Positions 53,258 through 62,609 are shown, counted from the stretch's first letter. The stretch is DNA of 64,000 bases from Massilia soli (GCF_016809835.1 NZ_JAFBIL020000008.1:186001-250000), one strand, 5' to 3'. Translations and numbers: made by a program. The notes: generated by a model from the sequence alone, not told the origin.

Positions 53258-53650
53258 ATGTTCAATCACATAATGGTCGGCACCAACGACATCCAGCGCT
53301 CGCAACGTTTTTATGACGCCGTGCTCGGGATGCTGGGAGCGGGCCAGCCGATCCGCAATGAGGCGCCCAGCGGCCATGTCCGCCTGTTCTATCGCCATGA
53401 GGGCAATACCTTCTGCGTCAGCGAGCCGATCAATGGAGAGCAAGCGACACCTGCCAACGGCGGCACCATCGGCTTCAAATGCAGCTCGCCGGAACAAGTG
53501 CGGGAATTCCACGATATCGCCGTCCAGCACGGCGGCGTGTCGGTTGAAGGGCCGCCCGGCCCGCGCGACGGCGGCATGGGGACGATTCACCTGGCCTATG
53601 TGCGCGACCCGGACGGCAACAAGCTCTGCGCGCTGCACCGCCCGAAATAA
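53258..53650 (+). CDS. VOC-family (glyoxalase/dioxygenase-fold) protein
   Basis: A 130-residue VOC protein. Metal ligands could be H4 (MFNHIMVGTND), the His/Glu of the second half (GTIHLAYVRDPDGNKL) and the His in FCVSEPINGE-type strands. The sequence is a single VOC unit of the usual size for small lactoylglutathione-lyase-like proteins. No specific reaction can be assigned. The ATG has an AAAGGAAA site. The 296 bp before it also hold the start of the pilus operon on the other strand. Confidence 0.87.
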   Translation: MFNHIMVGTNDIQRSQRFYDAVLGMLGAGQPIRNEAPSGHVRLFYRHEGNTFCVSEPINGEQATPANGGTIGFKCSSPEQVREFHDIAVQHGGVSVEGPPGPRDGGMGTIHLAYVRDPDGNKLCALHRPK

Positions 53651-53696
53651 ACCACGATCTTGCGCACAGGCCGAGCGCCTGCCCATAGGGCCTGCA

Positions 53697-55019
53697 TCAA
53701 GCGGCCAACGCCTGCGTCAGGGCGCGCAGGCGGGCGTCGAGCCGCTCCTTCGCGTCCTGCGATCTGGCGCTGCGTAGCGCTATCTCGCCGGTGACTTCGG
53801 CCTGATGCAGCAGCGCCCGGCGCTCGGCGCTTCCCCCGCATGCCTGCCCTGCCCTGGCGATCGTGTCCAGGATCTTCAGCAATACCTCCGTGTTGCCCTG
53901 CGCACTCTCGGCGACCTGGCTGAAAGCGAGGCTGGCCAGATGCTCGTAATCGATGCCGATGGACAGCACCCGCAAGCTGCCGTGCTCGTCGTAGCGGTGG
54001 CGCGGCGTCAGGTCGCGCCGCCCGCAGTACGCCAGGATGACTCCCATGTGATCCAGGCAGGTCACCGCGGTGGTGCTGTCGTTGATTCCCGGCGACAGCG
54101 CTTTCAGGGCCATGTCGACCAGCTGGCGAACCCCGAAGGCGGGATCCTGGTCGAGGGTGCGGAAGGCGTCGATACCAAAGGCGCGGTTCAGCGCGTCGAT
54201 CATCTGCTCATCCGGGGGCAGCCGCATGGCCACCGAGGCCAGCGTCGCGTCCTGGCCGACAAATTGGCCGGGCCTGTGCTCGATGCGGACGATCGCGTCA
54301 TGCCGGCACGCCCACGCCAGCAATTGCTCTTCCGCGACCGTCTGGATGGTTCCCCACTGCCGCGCGGGCACGGCGTGCCAGGCCAGGCCGGCCGGAGCGC
54401 TAGCCGTCCTGGGCACTCCGCCGGCGCTATCGCCATCGCCGGGAAAATATTTGTCGATCATGCGCAAGGTTTCTTGCGTGATCGCCTGGGCCATCTCGGC
54501 TGCCTGGATGGTCGATGAAATGTGGTGGATGAAGAAAATGAAGGCCGCGCTCCCCAGCACGGACAACAGCACCGATCCCAGCACGGCGAAGGCGGGAACG
54601 AACGGCACGGGCTGCTCGCTGACGGCGCGCAGCACCAGCAGGCAATACAGGAAAATGCCGACGAATATCCCCAGCACCGCCTGGTTGCCCTTGTCGCGCA
54701 TGAAATTGCGCATCACCCGCGGCGTGTACTGGGCCGATGCCAGGGTCAGGGCCACCATCGTAATCGAGAACGTGACGCCGGCAATGGTCGCCATGACGCC
54801 CGCAATGGTCGAAAGAATGCCGCGCGCTCCGTCGGCTTCCGTCGTGAACAGCCGCGGCCAGCGCTGCTGCGCAACGCCGTCGACATGCCGGTCGAGTTCC
54901 ACCAGGCCAAACGCCAGCAGCATCAGGCTTGCAATGATGAGTGCAGGCACGAACCATAAACTGGAGTGGATCTGCAACCAGAGTTGCTTGAAGCTACGAC
55001 TTCCTGAGGCACCGTGCAT
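53697..55019 (-). CDS. DUF2254 membrane protein
   Basis: A 440-residue inner-membrane protein of the DUF2254 family. Four hydrophobic segments in the first half are visible (ALIIASLMLLAFGLVE, GVMATIAGVTFSITMVALTL, FVGIFLYCLLVLRAV and LLSVLGSAAFIFFIHHISST). The C-terminal half is soluble and contains DMALKALSPGINDSTTAV, the strongest family mark. Function unknown. The ATG chosen has an AAGGTG site; the 35-codon upstream frame has none. Confidence 0.87.
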   Translation of the reverse strand: MHGASGSRSFKQLWLQIHSSLWFVPALIIASLMLLAFGLVELDRHVDGVAQQRWPRLFTTEADGARGILSTIAGVMATIAGVTFSITMVALTLASAQYTPRVMRNFMRDKGNQAVLGIFVGIFLYCLLVLRAVSEQPVPFVPAFAVLGSVLLSVLGSAAFIFFIHHISSTIQAAEMAQAITQETLRMIDKYFPGDGDSAGGVPRTASAPAGLAWHAVPARQWGTIQTVAEEQLLAWACRHDAIVRIEHRPGQFVGQDATLASVAMRLPPDEQMIDALNRAFGIDAFRTLDQDPAFGVRQLVDMALKALSPGINDSTTAVTCLDHMGVILAYCGRRDLTPRHRYDEHGSLRVLSIGIDYEHLASLAFSQVAESAQGNTEVLLKILDTIARAGQACGGSAERRALLHQAEVTGEIALRSARSQDAKERLDARLRALTQALAA

Positions 55020-55148
55020 CGGGGAACACCTTTCGATGAATAGCGAATATGGGACCACTCTATCGCAAGCGGTGCTCATCGATCTGTGCGTTAAGGCACC
55101 GCTGGCTGTTGCGCCGTGTCGCACCTGCCAGCGTGCCGCGCGTGCCGG

Positions 55149-56294
55149 TCACTTCTTCACGAATGCGTCCACCGCCGCACGGCCAACGGCCGGGTCGTCG
55201 GTAAAGAATCCGTCGATCCCGGCGTTCAGGTAAGCGAGGATCTCGGCGCCCGAATTGCCGCGCTGGCTAGGCGACGTCGCGGGCGCCGCGCGCAGGCTCG
55301 CCGGCAGGAACGGATTTTCGGGGCGCAGGGTCCAGGTGTGGACCTTCAAGCCAGCCGCGCGCGCGTTCGTGACGAACTGCGTCGGCGCGCCCAGCTCATT
55401 GGCGCCGGTGCGCGGGATGATGATTTCCTTGTACGGCGACACGACATCCGCATAGGCGGCGATTTCCCGCAATCCGTTGGCGGTGATCAGGTCGGCGTAG
55501 GTGCGGCCCGTCTTTGCAGCAACGAAGTCGTACGGCGCATTGGCCGGACTGTCGACCAGCTGCACCAGGCGAATCGCCGTCATGCCGCGCAGCTCCTTCA
55601 GGTTGGCCGTCTCGAACGACTGGATGAACACGGCCGCATCCTTGCCGCGGTAGCCGTTGGCCGCCAGCAGGTCGACCAGGCGCTTCTCCATCGGCAGCCC
55701 GATCGCCTTGAAATAGCTCGGATGCTTGGTCTCCGGGTACAGGCCGATCACCTTGTTGCGCGCCTGGCCTTCGCGCTTGACCAGGTCGATGATCTCTTGC
55801 AGCGTCGGGATCTCGAACTGGTCGTTGTAGGCGACGTTGCCCGGACGATTGGCCGGAATGCGCTCGCGCGCGCGCAGGGTTTTCAGCTCGGCCAGCGTGA
55901 AGTCTTCGGTGAACCAGCCGGTGACCGCCACGCCGTCGATAACCTTGCTTGCCTTGCGCGCGGCGAACTGCGACAGCGTCGCCACATTCGTGGTCCCGGA
56001 AATCTCGTTTTCGTGGCGCGCTACCAGCACGCCATCCCTGGTCGATACCAGGTCGGGTTCGATGACGTCGGCGCCGTCCTCGATGGCCTTCTGGTAAGCG
56101 GCAAGCGTGTGCTCGGGGCGCAGCGCCGAGGCGCCGCGGTGGCCGGTCACGGTCGGCGTTGGCGGCCAGGCGGCGCCAGGGTTCTGCAGGTCGGGGCCGC
56201 CGTCGCTGCCGCAGCCCGTCGCAAGGACGGCTGCCGCGGCAATGGCGATCAGGGAAGCGAAGCGGGATGGGAACGGCAGGACGCGTCGTTGCAC
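55149..56294 (-). CDS. Glycerophosphodiester phosphodiesterase, lipoprotein (GlpQ-like)
   Basis: A 381-residue enzyme that hydrolyses glycerophosphodiesters to glycerol 3-phosphate and an alcohol. The signal has a lipobox (AAAVLATGC, Cys28), so it is a lipoprotein. The catalytic motif is TGHRGASALRPEHTLAAY, with the calcium site IEPDLVSTRDGVLVARHE. The insertion and the end GIDGFFTDDPAVG match the long GlpQ/GDPD group. Translation starts with GTG, supported by a GGAG site. It is monocistronic. Confidence 0.92.
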   Translation of the reverse strand: MQRRVLPFPSRFASLIAIAAAAVLATGCGSDGGPDLQNPGAAWPPTPTVTGHRGASALRPEHTLAAYQKAIEDGADVIEPDLVSTRDGVLVARHENEISGTTNVATLSQFAARKASKVIDGVAVTGWFTEDFTLAELKTLRARERIPANRPGNVAYNDQFEIPTLQEIIDLVKREGQARNKVIGLYPETKHPSYFKAIGLPMEKRLVDLLAANGYRGKDAAVFIQSFETANLKELRGMTAIRLVQLVDSPANAPYDFVAAKTGRTYADLITANGLREIAAYADVVSPYKEIIIPRTGANELGAPTQFVTNARAAGLKVHTWTLRPENPFLPASLRAAPATSPSQRGNSGAEILAYLNAGIDGFFTDDPAVGRAAVDAFVKK

Positions 56295-56409
56295 GGTGAA
56301 CTCCAGGTTGTTGAACGTGCGTCGAGCTTAACAAGCTGATATGACGATCCTGTGACGCCCCGGTGCAAGCGCGTCAGGCCCGCTGTGGAGCCGGCGCCCT
56401 CGCCCTTCC

Positions 56410-57690
56410 CTAGCCTTGACTGGCCGAGGCCACGGCGCCGACATACACCGCGCGGAAGTCGTTCACATTGGTCAGGGTCGGTCCGCAAATGACGGAGTCG
56501 CCCAGCGCCTGGAAAAACCCGTGGCCATCGTTGTTGGCAAGACTGTCGCGCGGGCGGATGCCGTGCGCCCAGGCCCGTTCGAGCGAATCGGGCGCCAGCA
56601 AGGCGCCGGCGATCTCTTCCTGGCCGTCGACTCCGTCGGTATCGCAGGCGATCGCATGGATGCCCGCATGGCCATCGAGCGCCACGCCGAGCGCCAGCAG
56701 GAACTCGACGTTGCGCCCGCCGCGGCCGTCGCCGCGGATCGTCACCGTCGTCTCGCCGCCGGACAACAACACGCATGGCGCCTCGAATGGCTGGCCGAAA
56801 CGCGCCACCTGGCGTGCGATGCCGGCCATGACAGTGCCGACCTCGCGCGCCTCGCCTTCGATGCTGTCGCCAAGGATATGGGCCGGCACGCCAGCCTCGC
56901 GCGCCACCGCCGCTGCCGCTTCCAGCGCCATCTGCGGGGTGGCGATCATGCGCGTCTCGCTGTTGGCGAGGCGCGCGTCGCCCGGCTTGATGCTCTCGCC
57001 GGCGCCGCTCTCGAGCAGCGCGCGCGCTGGCGGCGGCACGTCGATCGCGTAGCGCCGCAGGATCGCCAGCGCATCGGCGCAGGTGGTCGGGTCGGCGCAG
57101 GTCGGTCCGCTGGCGATATTGATCGGGTCGTCGCCCGGCACGTCGGAGATGGCCAGCGTCACCAGCCGCGCCGGGAAGCACGCCGCGGCCAGGCGTCCGC
57201 CCTTGATCGCCGACAGGTGGCGGCGCACGCAGTTCATCTCGCTGATGGTCGCGCCGCTTTTGAGCAGGTCGCGGTTGAGCGCCTGCTTGTCGGCCAGGCT
57301 GAGGCCATCGGCGGGCAACGGCAGCAAGGATGAACCGCCGCCCGAGATCAGGCAAATCACCAGGTCATCCGCATTCAGGCCCTGCACCAGCGCGAGGATG
57401 CGCCGCGCCGCCTCCAGTCCGGCCTGGTCTGGCACCGGATGGGCAGCCTCGATAATCTCGATGCGCTCGCACGGCACCTTGTAGCCGTAACGCGTGACCA
57501 CCAGGCCGCTCAGCGGCCCGGGCCAGTGCTGCTCGACCACCCTGGCCATTTCCGCCGATGCCTTGCCCGCACCGATGACCAAGGTGCGGCCGGCCGGCGC
57601 CGGCGGCAGGTGAGCTGGCAGGCAGTGGCGCGGCTGGGCGGCATCCACGGCGGCGGCGAACATTTTCTGCAACAGCTCTTCTGGCGACAT
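56410..57690 (-). CDS. Glycerate 2-kinase (GckA/TtuD, MOFRL type)
   Basis: A 426-residue cytoplasmic enzyme that phosphorylates D-glycerate to 2-phosphoglycerate with ATP, feeding glyoxylate, glycerate or tartrate carbon into glycolysis. The N-terminal domain contains LVIGAGKASAEMARVV and LISGGGSSLLPLPADG. The MOFRL-domain motif GGRNVEFLLALGVAL and the acidic DTDGVDG are intact. The start chosen follows an AGGAACC site; 11 further codons are open upstream. No glyoxylate carboligase or tartronate reductase gene is beside it. Confidence 0.92.
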   Translation of the reverse strand: MSPEELLQKMFAAAVDAAQPRHCLPAHLPPAPAGRTLVIGAGKASAEMARVVEQHWPGPLSGLVVTRYGYKVPCERIEIIEAAHPVPDQAGLEAARRILALVQGLNADDLVICLISGGGSSLLPLPADGLSLADKQALNRDLLKSGATISEMNCVRRHLSAIKGGRLAAACFPARLVTLAISDVPGDDPINIASGPTCADPTTCADALAILRRYAIDVPPPARALLESGAGESIKPGDARLANSETRMIATPQMALEAAAAVAREAGVPAHILGDSIEGEAREVGTVMAGIARQVARFGQPFEAPCVLLSGGETTVTIRGDGRGGRNVEFLLALGVALDGHAGIHAIACDTDGVDGQEEIAGALLAPDSLERAWAHGIRPRDSLANNDGHGFFQALGDSVICGPTLTNVNDFRAVYVGAVASASQG

Positions 57691-57852
57691 GAAGGTTCCT
57701 TGAATGAACAGCGTGTCTGTCAAGTATATGCGAACCGCCGCAGCGCCCCTTCAAATACATTCGGTGAATGACTGGTATCGAAAGATCGAATTGGATTTAT
57801 TTCTCATCGGGGCCGATACTCGAATCAATCCACTTGTTCACGAAAGCGCCCA

Positions 57853-58041
57853 ATGACCACTACCACCTTCTCCCTCGTTTCGGAAAATGCGTTCCTGTCG
57901 TCGCTGGCTCGCTCTGTTGTACGTTTGTTCACGCCCGCTGCCGCGAACGGTCCTGGCGTGATGAGCCTGTACCGCATGGTCGGCTCGGGCGACACGGTCC
58001 GTGCCGAAGCCATTGAGGCGCTTGCCCGGATGGCGAAATAA
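57853..58041 (+). CDS. Small conserved-looking protein, unknown function
   Basis: A 62-residue cytoplasmic protein starting MTTTTFSLVSENAFLSSLAR, followed by FTPAAANGPGVMSLYRMVGS and ending in a short helix. Its codon third positions are GC-rich and its composition is balanced, as for a real gene. The ribosome-binding site is weak. It lies between divergent and co-directional genes. No family recognised. Confidence 0.5.
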   Translation: MTTTTFSLVSENAFLSSLARSVVRLFTPAAANGPGVMSLYRMVGSGDTVRAEAIEALARMAK

Positions 58042-58112
58042 GCCGGTCCCCGCGCATTGTGAAATAATCCGGGTTTCCGGCTGCGCCAGCGCAGCGCGAA
58101 CCTGGAGCCCCA

Positions 58113-58505
58113 ATGAGTTACGACCTGATGGTTTTTGCGCCGGAGGCCGCGCCGCACAAGCGTGACGCCTTCCTCGACTGGTACGACCAGCAAACCGAGT
58201 GGCACGACGACCAGGACTACGACGACCCTGCCATCGCCACCGCGGCTCTACAGGCATTCTTCGCCGAGCTGTCGGCCGAGTTCGCGCCCGCCGAAGGCGA
58301 CGGCGACACCGGCACCGACTATACGATCGGCCCGTCCCTGATCTACTTGTCCTTCCTCGACTGGGACAAGATCGACCGCGCCCACGAAGCGGTATTCAGC
58401 CTGGCCGGCAAACACGGCCTCGGTTTCTTCGATGTCAGTTCCGACCTTGCCGAAGCATGGCTGCCGGACAAAAAAGGCGGCCTGCGCGTCGCCCATTCGG
58501 ACTAA
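58113..58505 (+). CDS. Conserved hypothetical acidic protein
   Basis: A 130-residue soluble acidic protein. It starts MSYDLMVFAPEAAPHKRDAF, then has WYDQQTEWHDDQDYDDP, and near the end FFDVSSDLAEAWLPD. I have seen similar openings in small uncharacterised proteobacterial proteins, some in immunity-like contexts, but no toxin gene is near. A GGAG site precedes the ATG. It is followed after 9 bp by the next unknown gene, so both probably form an operon. Confidence 0.68.
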   Translation: MSYDLMVFAPEAAPHKRDAFLDWYDQQTEWHDDQDYDDPAIATAALQAFFAELSAEFAPAEGDGDTGTDYTIGPSLIYLSFLDWDKIDRAHEAVFSLAGKHGLGFFDVSSDLAEAWLPDKKGGLRVAHSD

Positions 58506-58514
58506 GGCTCTGAC

Positions 58515-59249
58515 ATGCAAAAACTGATCTCGGAACTGAGCCGGCTGTACCTGCCGGCAGGCGCCGTGGCGCCCGACGCGCTGGCCGAGCACATGCTCGG
58601 CAAGACCACGCTGGCCGTCCCGCTGGTGTCGGACAGCGGCATGACGCGCGCCCTCATGATCCCGTTCCGCAAAGCGAAAAACGGCGGCGACGAGGCCCGC
58701 CACTGGACCCAGCTATGCGCGCTAGCCAATGCCTTGCAGGCCGACCTTGGGCTGCCGGCGCCCGCTGTCAGCATCTCTGGCGCGGATGGCTACGGCTTGT
58801 GGCTGTCGTTCGCGGATCCGGTGCCGGCCAGCGCGGCGCAGCAATTCCTGGCGCTGCTGGGCCAGGCCTACTTTCCCGACACCGCGGTCGACCCCGCTGC
58901 GGTCAACGCCCCGGTGGAGCTACCGCCGTGCCTGAACCAGGCCAGCGGCAAGTGGGCGGCGTTCATCCATCCGGGAATGGGAGCGTCGTTTGCCGATGAA
59001 TCCGGGCTCGAGATGGCGCCGCCGATGGCAGGCCAGCTGGCCTTCCTGGAAGGCCTGCACAGCATTAGCGAGGATCAGTTCCGCCATGCGCTCGCTGTGC
59101 TCCAGCCGCCGCACAGCCCTGCGCCCGCGCCGCGCGCGCATCCCGCCGCGGCGGCCGAGGGCTTGCTGCTGAAAGACGCGACGCTGGAAGACATTGTCCG
59201 CTTCCTGCACTCAAAGAAGATCGAACCGACCTTCAGGCACCTTATCTAG
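58515..59249 (+). CDS. Unknown protein with possible primase-polymerase-like motif
   Basis: A 244-residue soluble protein. The middle contains VSISGADGYGLWLSFADPVP, which faintly resembles the GxHxW-type strand seen in archaeo-eukaryotic primase folds of TOTE-like proteins. The late region is rich in Pro/Ala before a C-terminal helix (LEDIVRFLHSKKIEP). No catalytic triad of Asp residues is obvious, so the primase link is weak. It follows the acidic protein gene by 9 bp and has an AAGG site. Confidence 0.55.
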   Translation: MQKLISELSRLYLPAGAVAPDALAEHMLGKTTLAVPLVSDSGMTRALMIPFRKAKNGGDEARHWTQLCALANALQADLGLPAPAVSISGADGYGLWLSFADPVPASAAQQFLALLGQAYFPDTAVDPAAVNAPVELPPCLNQASGKWAAFIHPGMGASFADESGLEMAPPMAGQLAFLEGLHSISEDQFRHALAVLQPPHSPAPAPRAHPAAAAEGLLLKDATLEDIVRFLHSKKIEPTFRHLI

Positions 59250-59630
59250 CGGCGGCAGTGCCGATCGGCGTCAGCACCGAGATCTGGTCCGGCGCGCTGC
59301 TCAGGTCGGCCGGGCAGACCAGAACTGGTGGTCAGTTCAACCGGCTCGCCGAGCCTGAGGGAGGCAGGCGGTTGCCTGCCTGGCCCGGAAGCGCCGCGGT
59401 ACAGCGCAGAAACCCGGAAACGCAGGCGACAGCAAGCCCGTGCCCAGCGAGGAGCATGTCGTCGCTTGGCGAACGAAAGACTGTTTCATCGGGGGTGTGC
59501 GTCAAAGGCGTTTGATCCACTATAACGTCATTGATGGTGTTCACCCTGCACGGCCGCGTTCAGGTAACATCCGTTAGAGGCGAGCTCGGCAGATCGTAGC
59601 CGCCGCCCTTTTTTCAACTTGTTGGCGCCC
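59250..59630. other. Gene-free region before the phospholipase D-like gene
   Basis: 381 bp without a supportable gene or recognised RNA. A short hairpin GGCAGGCGGTTGCCTGCC lies near 59362-59379. A 70-codon minus-strand frame with GTG start is open but has no ribosome-binding site. Confidence 0.45.
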
Positions 59631-61163
59631 ATGAACCACATTGCCGCCCTGTGCCTGCTTGTTGTCCTGCTCGGGGGCTGCGTCGGCCTGCCGCCGCAAG
59701 ACGGCCGCGCCGTGTCGAGCGCCGACCTGGACACCGGCGCCACCCTGCTCGGGCGCGCGGTCGCGCCGCTGGCTGCGGCAAACCCGGGAAAGTCCGGCAT
59801 TTTTCCGCTGGCCGACGCCCACAACGCATTTGCCGCACGGGCTGCGCTGGCGCGCGCCGCCGAGCGTACCCTCGATATTCAATACTACATCTGGCGCAAC
59901 GACATGACCGGATCGCTGCTGTTCGGCGCATTGCGCCGGGCGGCCGATCGCGGCGTCAGGGTCAGGCTGCTTCTCGACGACAACAATACATCGGGACTTG
60001 ACGCGACGCTGGCGGCGCTGGACGCGCATCGCAACATCGAGGTGCGCCTGTTCAATCCGTTTGTTGTGCGCAGCATGCGCGTGCACGGTTTCCTGACCGA
60101 TTTTGGCCGCGCCAACCGGCGCATGCACAACAAGTCATTCACCGCCGACAGCCAGGCCACGGTAGTGGGCGGCCGCAATATCGGCGACGCCTACTTCGGC
60201 GCCGATGGCCACATGCTGTTTGCCGATCTGGACGTGATGGCGGTCGGGCCCGTGGTCACCGAGGTCGCCAGGGATTTTGACCGCTACTGGAACAGCCATT
60301 CATCCTACGGCGTCGGCCAGTTGCTGCCGCCGGCAAGCCAGCAATCGATCGACCAGCTGGCGGCCGCCGCCGGCGCGCTCGAACGCAGCGACCCGGCGCT
60401 CGGCTATGTCCGCACCATCGGCGACGCCGCGTTCTTCAACGATCTGGCCGCGGGAAAGCTGGCGTTCGAATGGGCGGTCACGCGCATGGTCAGCGACGAC
60501 CCCGCCAAGGGGCTGGGCAAGGCCAGGCCCGGCACGCTTATCCTGGACAAGATCCGCGAGACGATGGGCCAGCCGGTGGCCGAACTGAACCTGATATCGC
60601 CCTACTTCGTGCCGACCGGCGCGGGTGTCGAGGCATTTGAGGCGATGGCCGGCAAAGGCGTCCGGATCCGCGTGCTGACCAATGCGCTGGAAGCGACCGA
60701 CGTCGCCGCCGTACATTCGGGCTACGCCAAATACCGCAAGCGCCTGCTTGAGGCGGGCGTGGCGCTGTACGAACTGCGGCGCTTGTCGCCCAACGCCCCG
60801 GCGCGGCCAGGCATCGGGGCATCGGGAAGTTCCGCCTCCAGCTTGCACAGCAAAACCTTTGCCATCGACCGCACGCGGGTCTTTGTCGGGTCCTTCAATT
60901 TCGATCCGCGCTCGGCGAGGCTGAACACGGAAATGGGATTTGTCATTGACAGCCCAGGCATGGCGGGCCGCATCGCCGGGGCGTTCGACGAGCGCATCCC
61001 GGCTGCCGCTTACGAGGTCCGGCTCGCCGCGGACGGCAAGCTGTACTGGCAGGAACGGCGCGGGCAGACCAGCGTGCGCCACGCTGTCGAACCTGGCACC
61101 AGCTTCGGCCAGCGCGCCGCCGTCTGGTTCCTGTCGCTCTTGCCGATCGACTGGCTGCTGTAG
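59631..61163 (+). CDS. Phospholipase D/cardiolipin synthase-like lipoprotein (ClsC-type)
   Basis: A 510-residue protein with two HKD half-sites: RRMHNKSFTAD near residue 170 and SLHSKTFAID near 412. The N-terminus has a lipobox (LLGGC, Cys17), so it is lipid-anchored. The preceding part AERTLDIQYYIWRNDMTG and the segment LISPYFVPTGAGVEAFEAM match ClsC and related proteins that make cardiolipin or act as phospholipases. It stands alone between the unknown pair and the FAH gene. The ATG chosen follows the TTG that would add four residues. Confidence 0.9.
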   Translation: MNHIAALCLLVVLLGGCVGLPPQDGRAVSSADLDTGATLLGRAVAPLAAANPGKSGIFPLADAHNAFAARAALARAAERTLDIQYYIWRNDMTGSLLFGALRRAADRGVRVRLLLDDNNTSGLDATLAALDAHRNIEVRLFNPFVVRSMRVHGFLTDFGRANRRMHNKSFTADSQATVVGGRNIGDAYFGADGHMLFADLDVMAVGPVVTEVARDFDRYWNSHSSYGVGQLLPPASQQSIDQLAAAAGALERSDPALGYVRTIGDAAFFNDLAAGKLAFEWAVTRMVSDDPAKGLGKARPGTLILDKIRETMGQPVAELNLISPYFVPTGAGVEAFEAMAGKGVRIRVLTNALEATDVAAVHSGYAKYRKRLLEAGVALYELRRLSPNAPARPGIGASGSSASSLHSKTFAIDRTRVFVGSFNFDPRSARLNTEMGFVIDSPGMAGRIAGAFDERIPAAAYEVRLAADGKLYWQERRGQTSVRHAVEPGTSFGQRAAVWFLSLLPIDWLL

Positions 61164-61165
61164 CC

Positions 61166-61858
61166 CTAGCTGCCCATTTCCAGGTCAAACGCGGCAACGC
61201 CCTCCACTCCGCCATGCACGCGGTCGCCGCGCTGCAGCGCCGCCACGCCGGCCGGCGTGCCCGAATAAATCAGGTCGCCCGGCGCCAGCGTGACGAAGCG
61301 CGAAATGTGGCTGATGACGTCTGCCACCGGCCAGATCATTTCTTGCAAGCTGCCCTGCTGGCGCAGCACGCCGTTTACCGTCAGCGTGATGCGCGCGTGC
61401 GCCGGATGCCCGGTTTCGCTCACCGGGTGCAAGGCGCTGCACGGGGCCGATGCATCGAAACCCTTGGCGAAGTCCCACGGACGGCTCAGTTCCTTGGCGA
61501 TGGCCTGCAAGTCGCGCCGGGTCAGGTCCAGGCCGACGCCGTAGCCCCACACCAGCGCCAGCGCGTCCGCTGGGGCGATATCGGCGCCGCCGCCGCTCAG
61601 GGCGACCACCAGCTCGACTTCATGGTGCAGGTCGCCGGTGGCGGGCGGGAATGGGATCACGCCCTGCGCATCGACGACCGCGTCGGCCGGTTTCATGAAA
61701 AAGAATGGCGGCTCGCGCGACGGGTCGGCGCCCATCTCGCGGGCATGCGCCGCATAGTTGCGGCCGACGCAGAACACGCGGCGCACTGGAAAGCGCGCGC
61801 TGCTGCCGGCCACGGCCACGGAAGGCGTGGCCGGCGGAGTGATGACGAAGTCAGACAT
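61166..61858 (-). CDS. Fumarylacetoacetate hydrolase family protein
   Basis: A 230-residue enzyme of the FAH superfamily, which hydrolyses or isomerises acylpyruvate-like or aromatic breakdown products. The sequence FCVGRNYAAHAREMGADP opens the domain. The metal ligands are in HHEVELVVAL (two Glu), and further on are GVGLDLTRRDLQ and KGFDASAPC. The C-terminal GDLIYSGTPAGV is typical. It is divergent from tetR across a shared 119-bp region that has two operator candidates, so TetR control is likely. The upstream 40-codon extension is open but lies in the operator region. Confidence 0.92.
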   Translation of the reverse strand: MSDFVITPPATPSVAVAGSSARFPVRRVFCVGRNYAAHAREMGADPSREPPFFFMKPADAVVDAQGVIPFPPATGDLHHEVELVVALSGGGADIAPADALALVWGYGVGLDLTRRDLQAIAKELSRPWDFAKGFDASAPCSALHPVSETGHPAHARITLTVNGVLRQQGSLQEMIWPVADVISHISRFVTLAPGDLIYSGTPAGVAALQRGDRVHGGVEGVAAFDLEMGS

Positions 61859-61931
61859 ATCGATCCCGTAAAGTTGAGCGAACATTGTAGCGCCGCTGGC
61901 GTTTGCGGAAGAAATCGCTTGACTTCCAAAT

Positions 61932-61959
61932 ATGATGATCATGATATGACACTCATCAT
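61932..61959. promoter_or_regulatory. Tandem 14-bp TetR operator candidates (two boxes)
   Basis: Box 1 ATGATGATCATGAT at 61932-61945 and box 2 ATGACACTCATCAT at 61946-61959 touch each other. Box 2 is an ATGA-N6-TCAT inverted repeat; box 1 keeps the left half and centre. A third box with the same form lies upstream of the SDR gene. They sit between the FAH gene and tetR, where both start sites would be covered. Confidence 0.7.
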
Positions 61960-61977
61960 AAAGCAGCAGGTGATGCA

Positions 61978-62562
61978 ATGAACACCGATCTCAAGTCGAA
62001 CCGCAGGCAACTTTCACACGAGCGCATTCTCGATGCGGCGGCGCGCGCCGTGCGCAAGCATGGCTACAGCGGCGTCGGGGTCGCCGATGTGATGAAGGAA
62101 GCTGGCCTGACGCACGGCGGTTTTTATGCCCACTTCACATCGCGCGACGCCCTGCTGGCCGCTGCCGTCGAACATGCCGGTAACGACAGTGCCGGCTTCA
62201 TCGCCAGGCGCATCGCCGCACGGGTCGAGGGCGGCGCCAGTCCCGTGCGCGCCCTGGTCGAATCGTATCTCGCCGACATTCACGTCAGTGCAGCCGAGCA
62301 TGGCTGCCCGGTCGCCGCGCTGGGTTCCGAGATGCCGCGCCAGGCCGACGGCGTGCGCGGGGCATCGCGCCGCCGGGTGGACGCGCTGATCGAGATGGCG
62401 CGCCAGGCGTTGCCGCCCGGCAGCCCGGCGCATTACCCGTTCGCGCTGGCCAGCAGCCTGGTCGGCGCAGTGCAGATGGCGCGCGCGCTGGGCGACCTCG
62501 GACGCGAAATGCTCGACGCGACCGGCGAAACGCTGATCGCCCAATACGACCGCGCTGCTTAA
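61978..62562 (+). CDS. TetR-family transcriptional regulator
   Basis: A 194-residue repressor. The N-terminal helix-turn-helix is RILDAAARAVRKHGYSGVGV with ADVMKEAGLTHGGFYAHFTS, a TetR/AcrR pattern. The C-terminal ligand domain is helical and contains a Cys (SAAEHGCPVAALGSEM) and MARALGDLGREMLDATG. It probably controls its own gene, the divergent FAH gene and the SDR-MFS genes via the three 14-bp boxes. The ATG is 18 bp after the last base of box 2. Confidence 0.93.
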   Translation: MNTDLKSNRRQLSHERILDAAARAVRKHGYSGVGVADVMKEAGLTHGGFYAHFTSRDALLAAAVEHAGNDSAGFIARRIAARVEGGASPVRALVESYLADIHVSAAEHGCPVAALGSEMPRQADGVRGASRRRVDALIEMARQALPPGSPAHYPFALASSLVGAVQMARALGDLGREMLDATGETLIAQYDRAA

Positions 62563-62571
62563 ACGCTTCCC

Positions 62572-62598
62572 GGCCGCAGCTTCGACGCGGCCTTTTTT
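62572..62598 (+). terminator. Rho-independent terminator of tetR
   Basis: Stem GGCCGC/GCGGCC with a nine-base loop and six T residues, 10 bp after the stop codon. It separates tetR from the SDR promoter. Confidence 0.85.
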
Positions 62599-62609
62599 GC
62601 ACCTTAAAT

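Noticed and set aside
59332..59544. 70-codon minus-strand frame (GTG start) in the gap before the phospholipase D-like gene
   Set aside because: No ribosome-binding site, no family resemblance, and mixed codon use; not supported as a gene.
59250..59630. Possible riboswitch (c-di-GMP or similar) in the 381-bp gap
   Set aside because: Only one short hairpin is seen. I could not match any conserved riboswitch core by eye.
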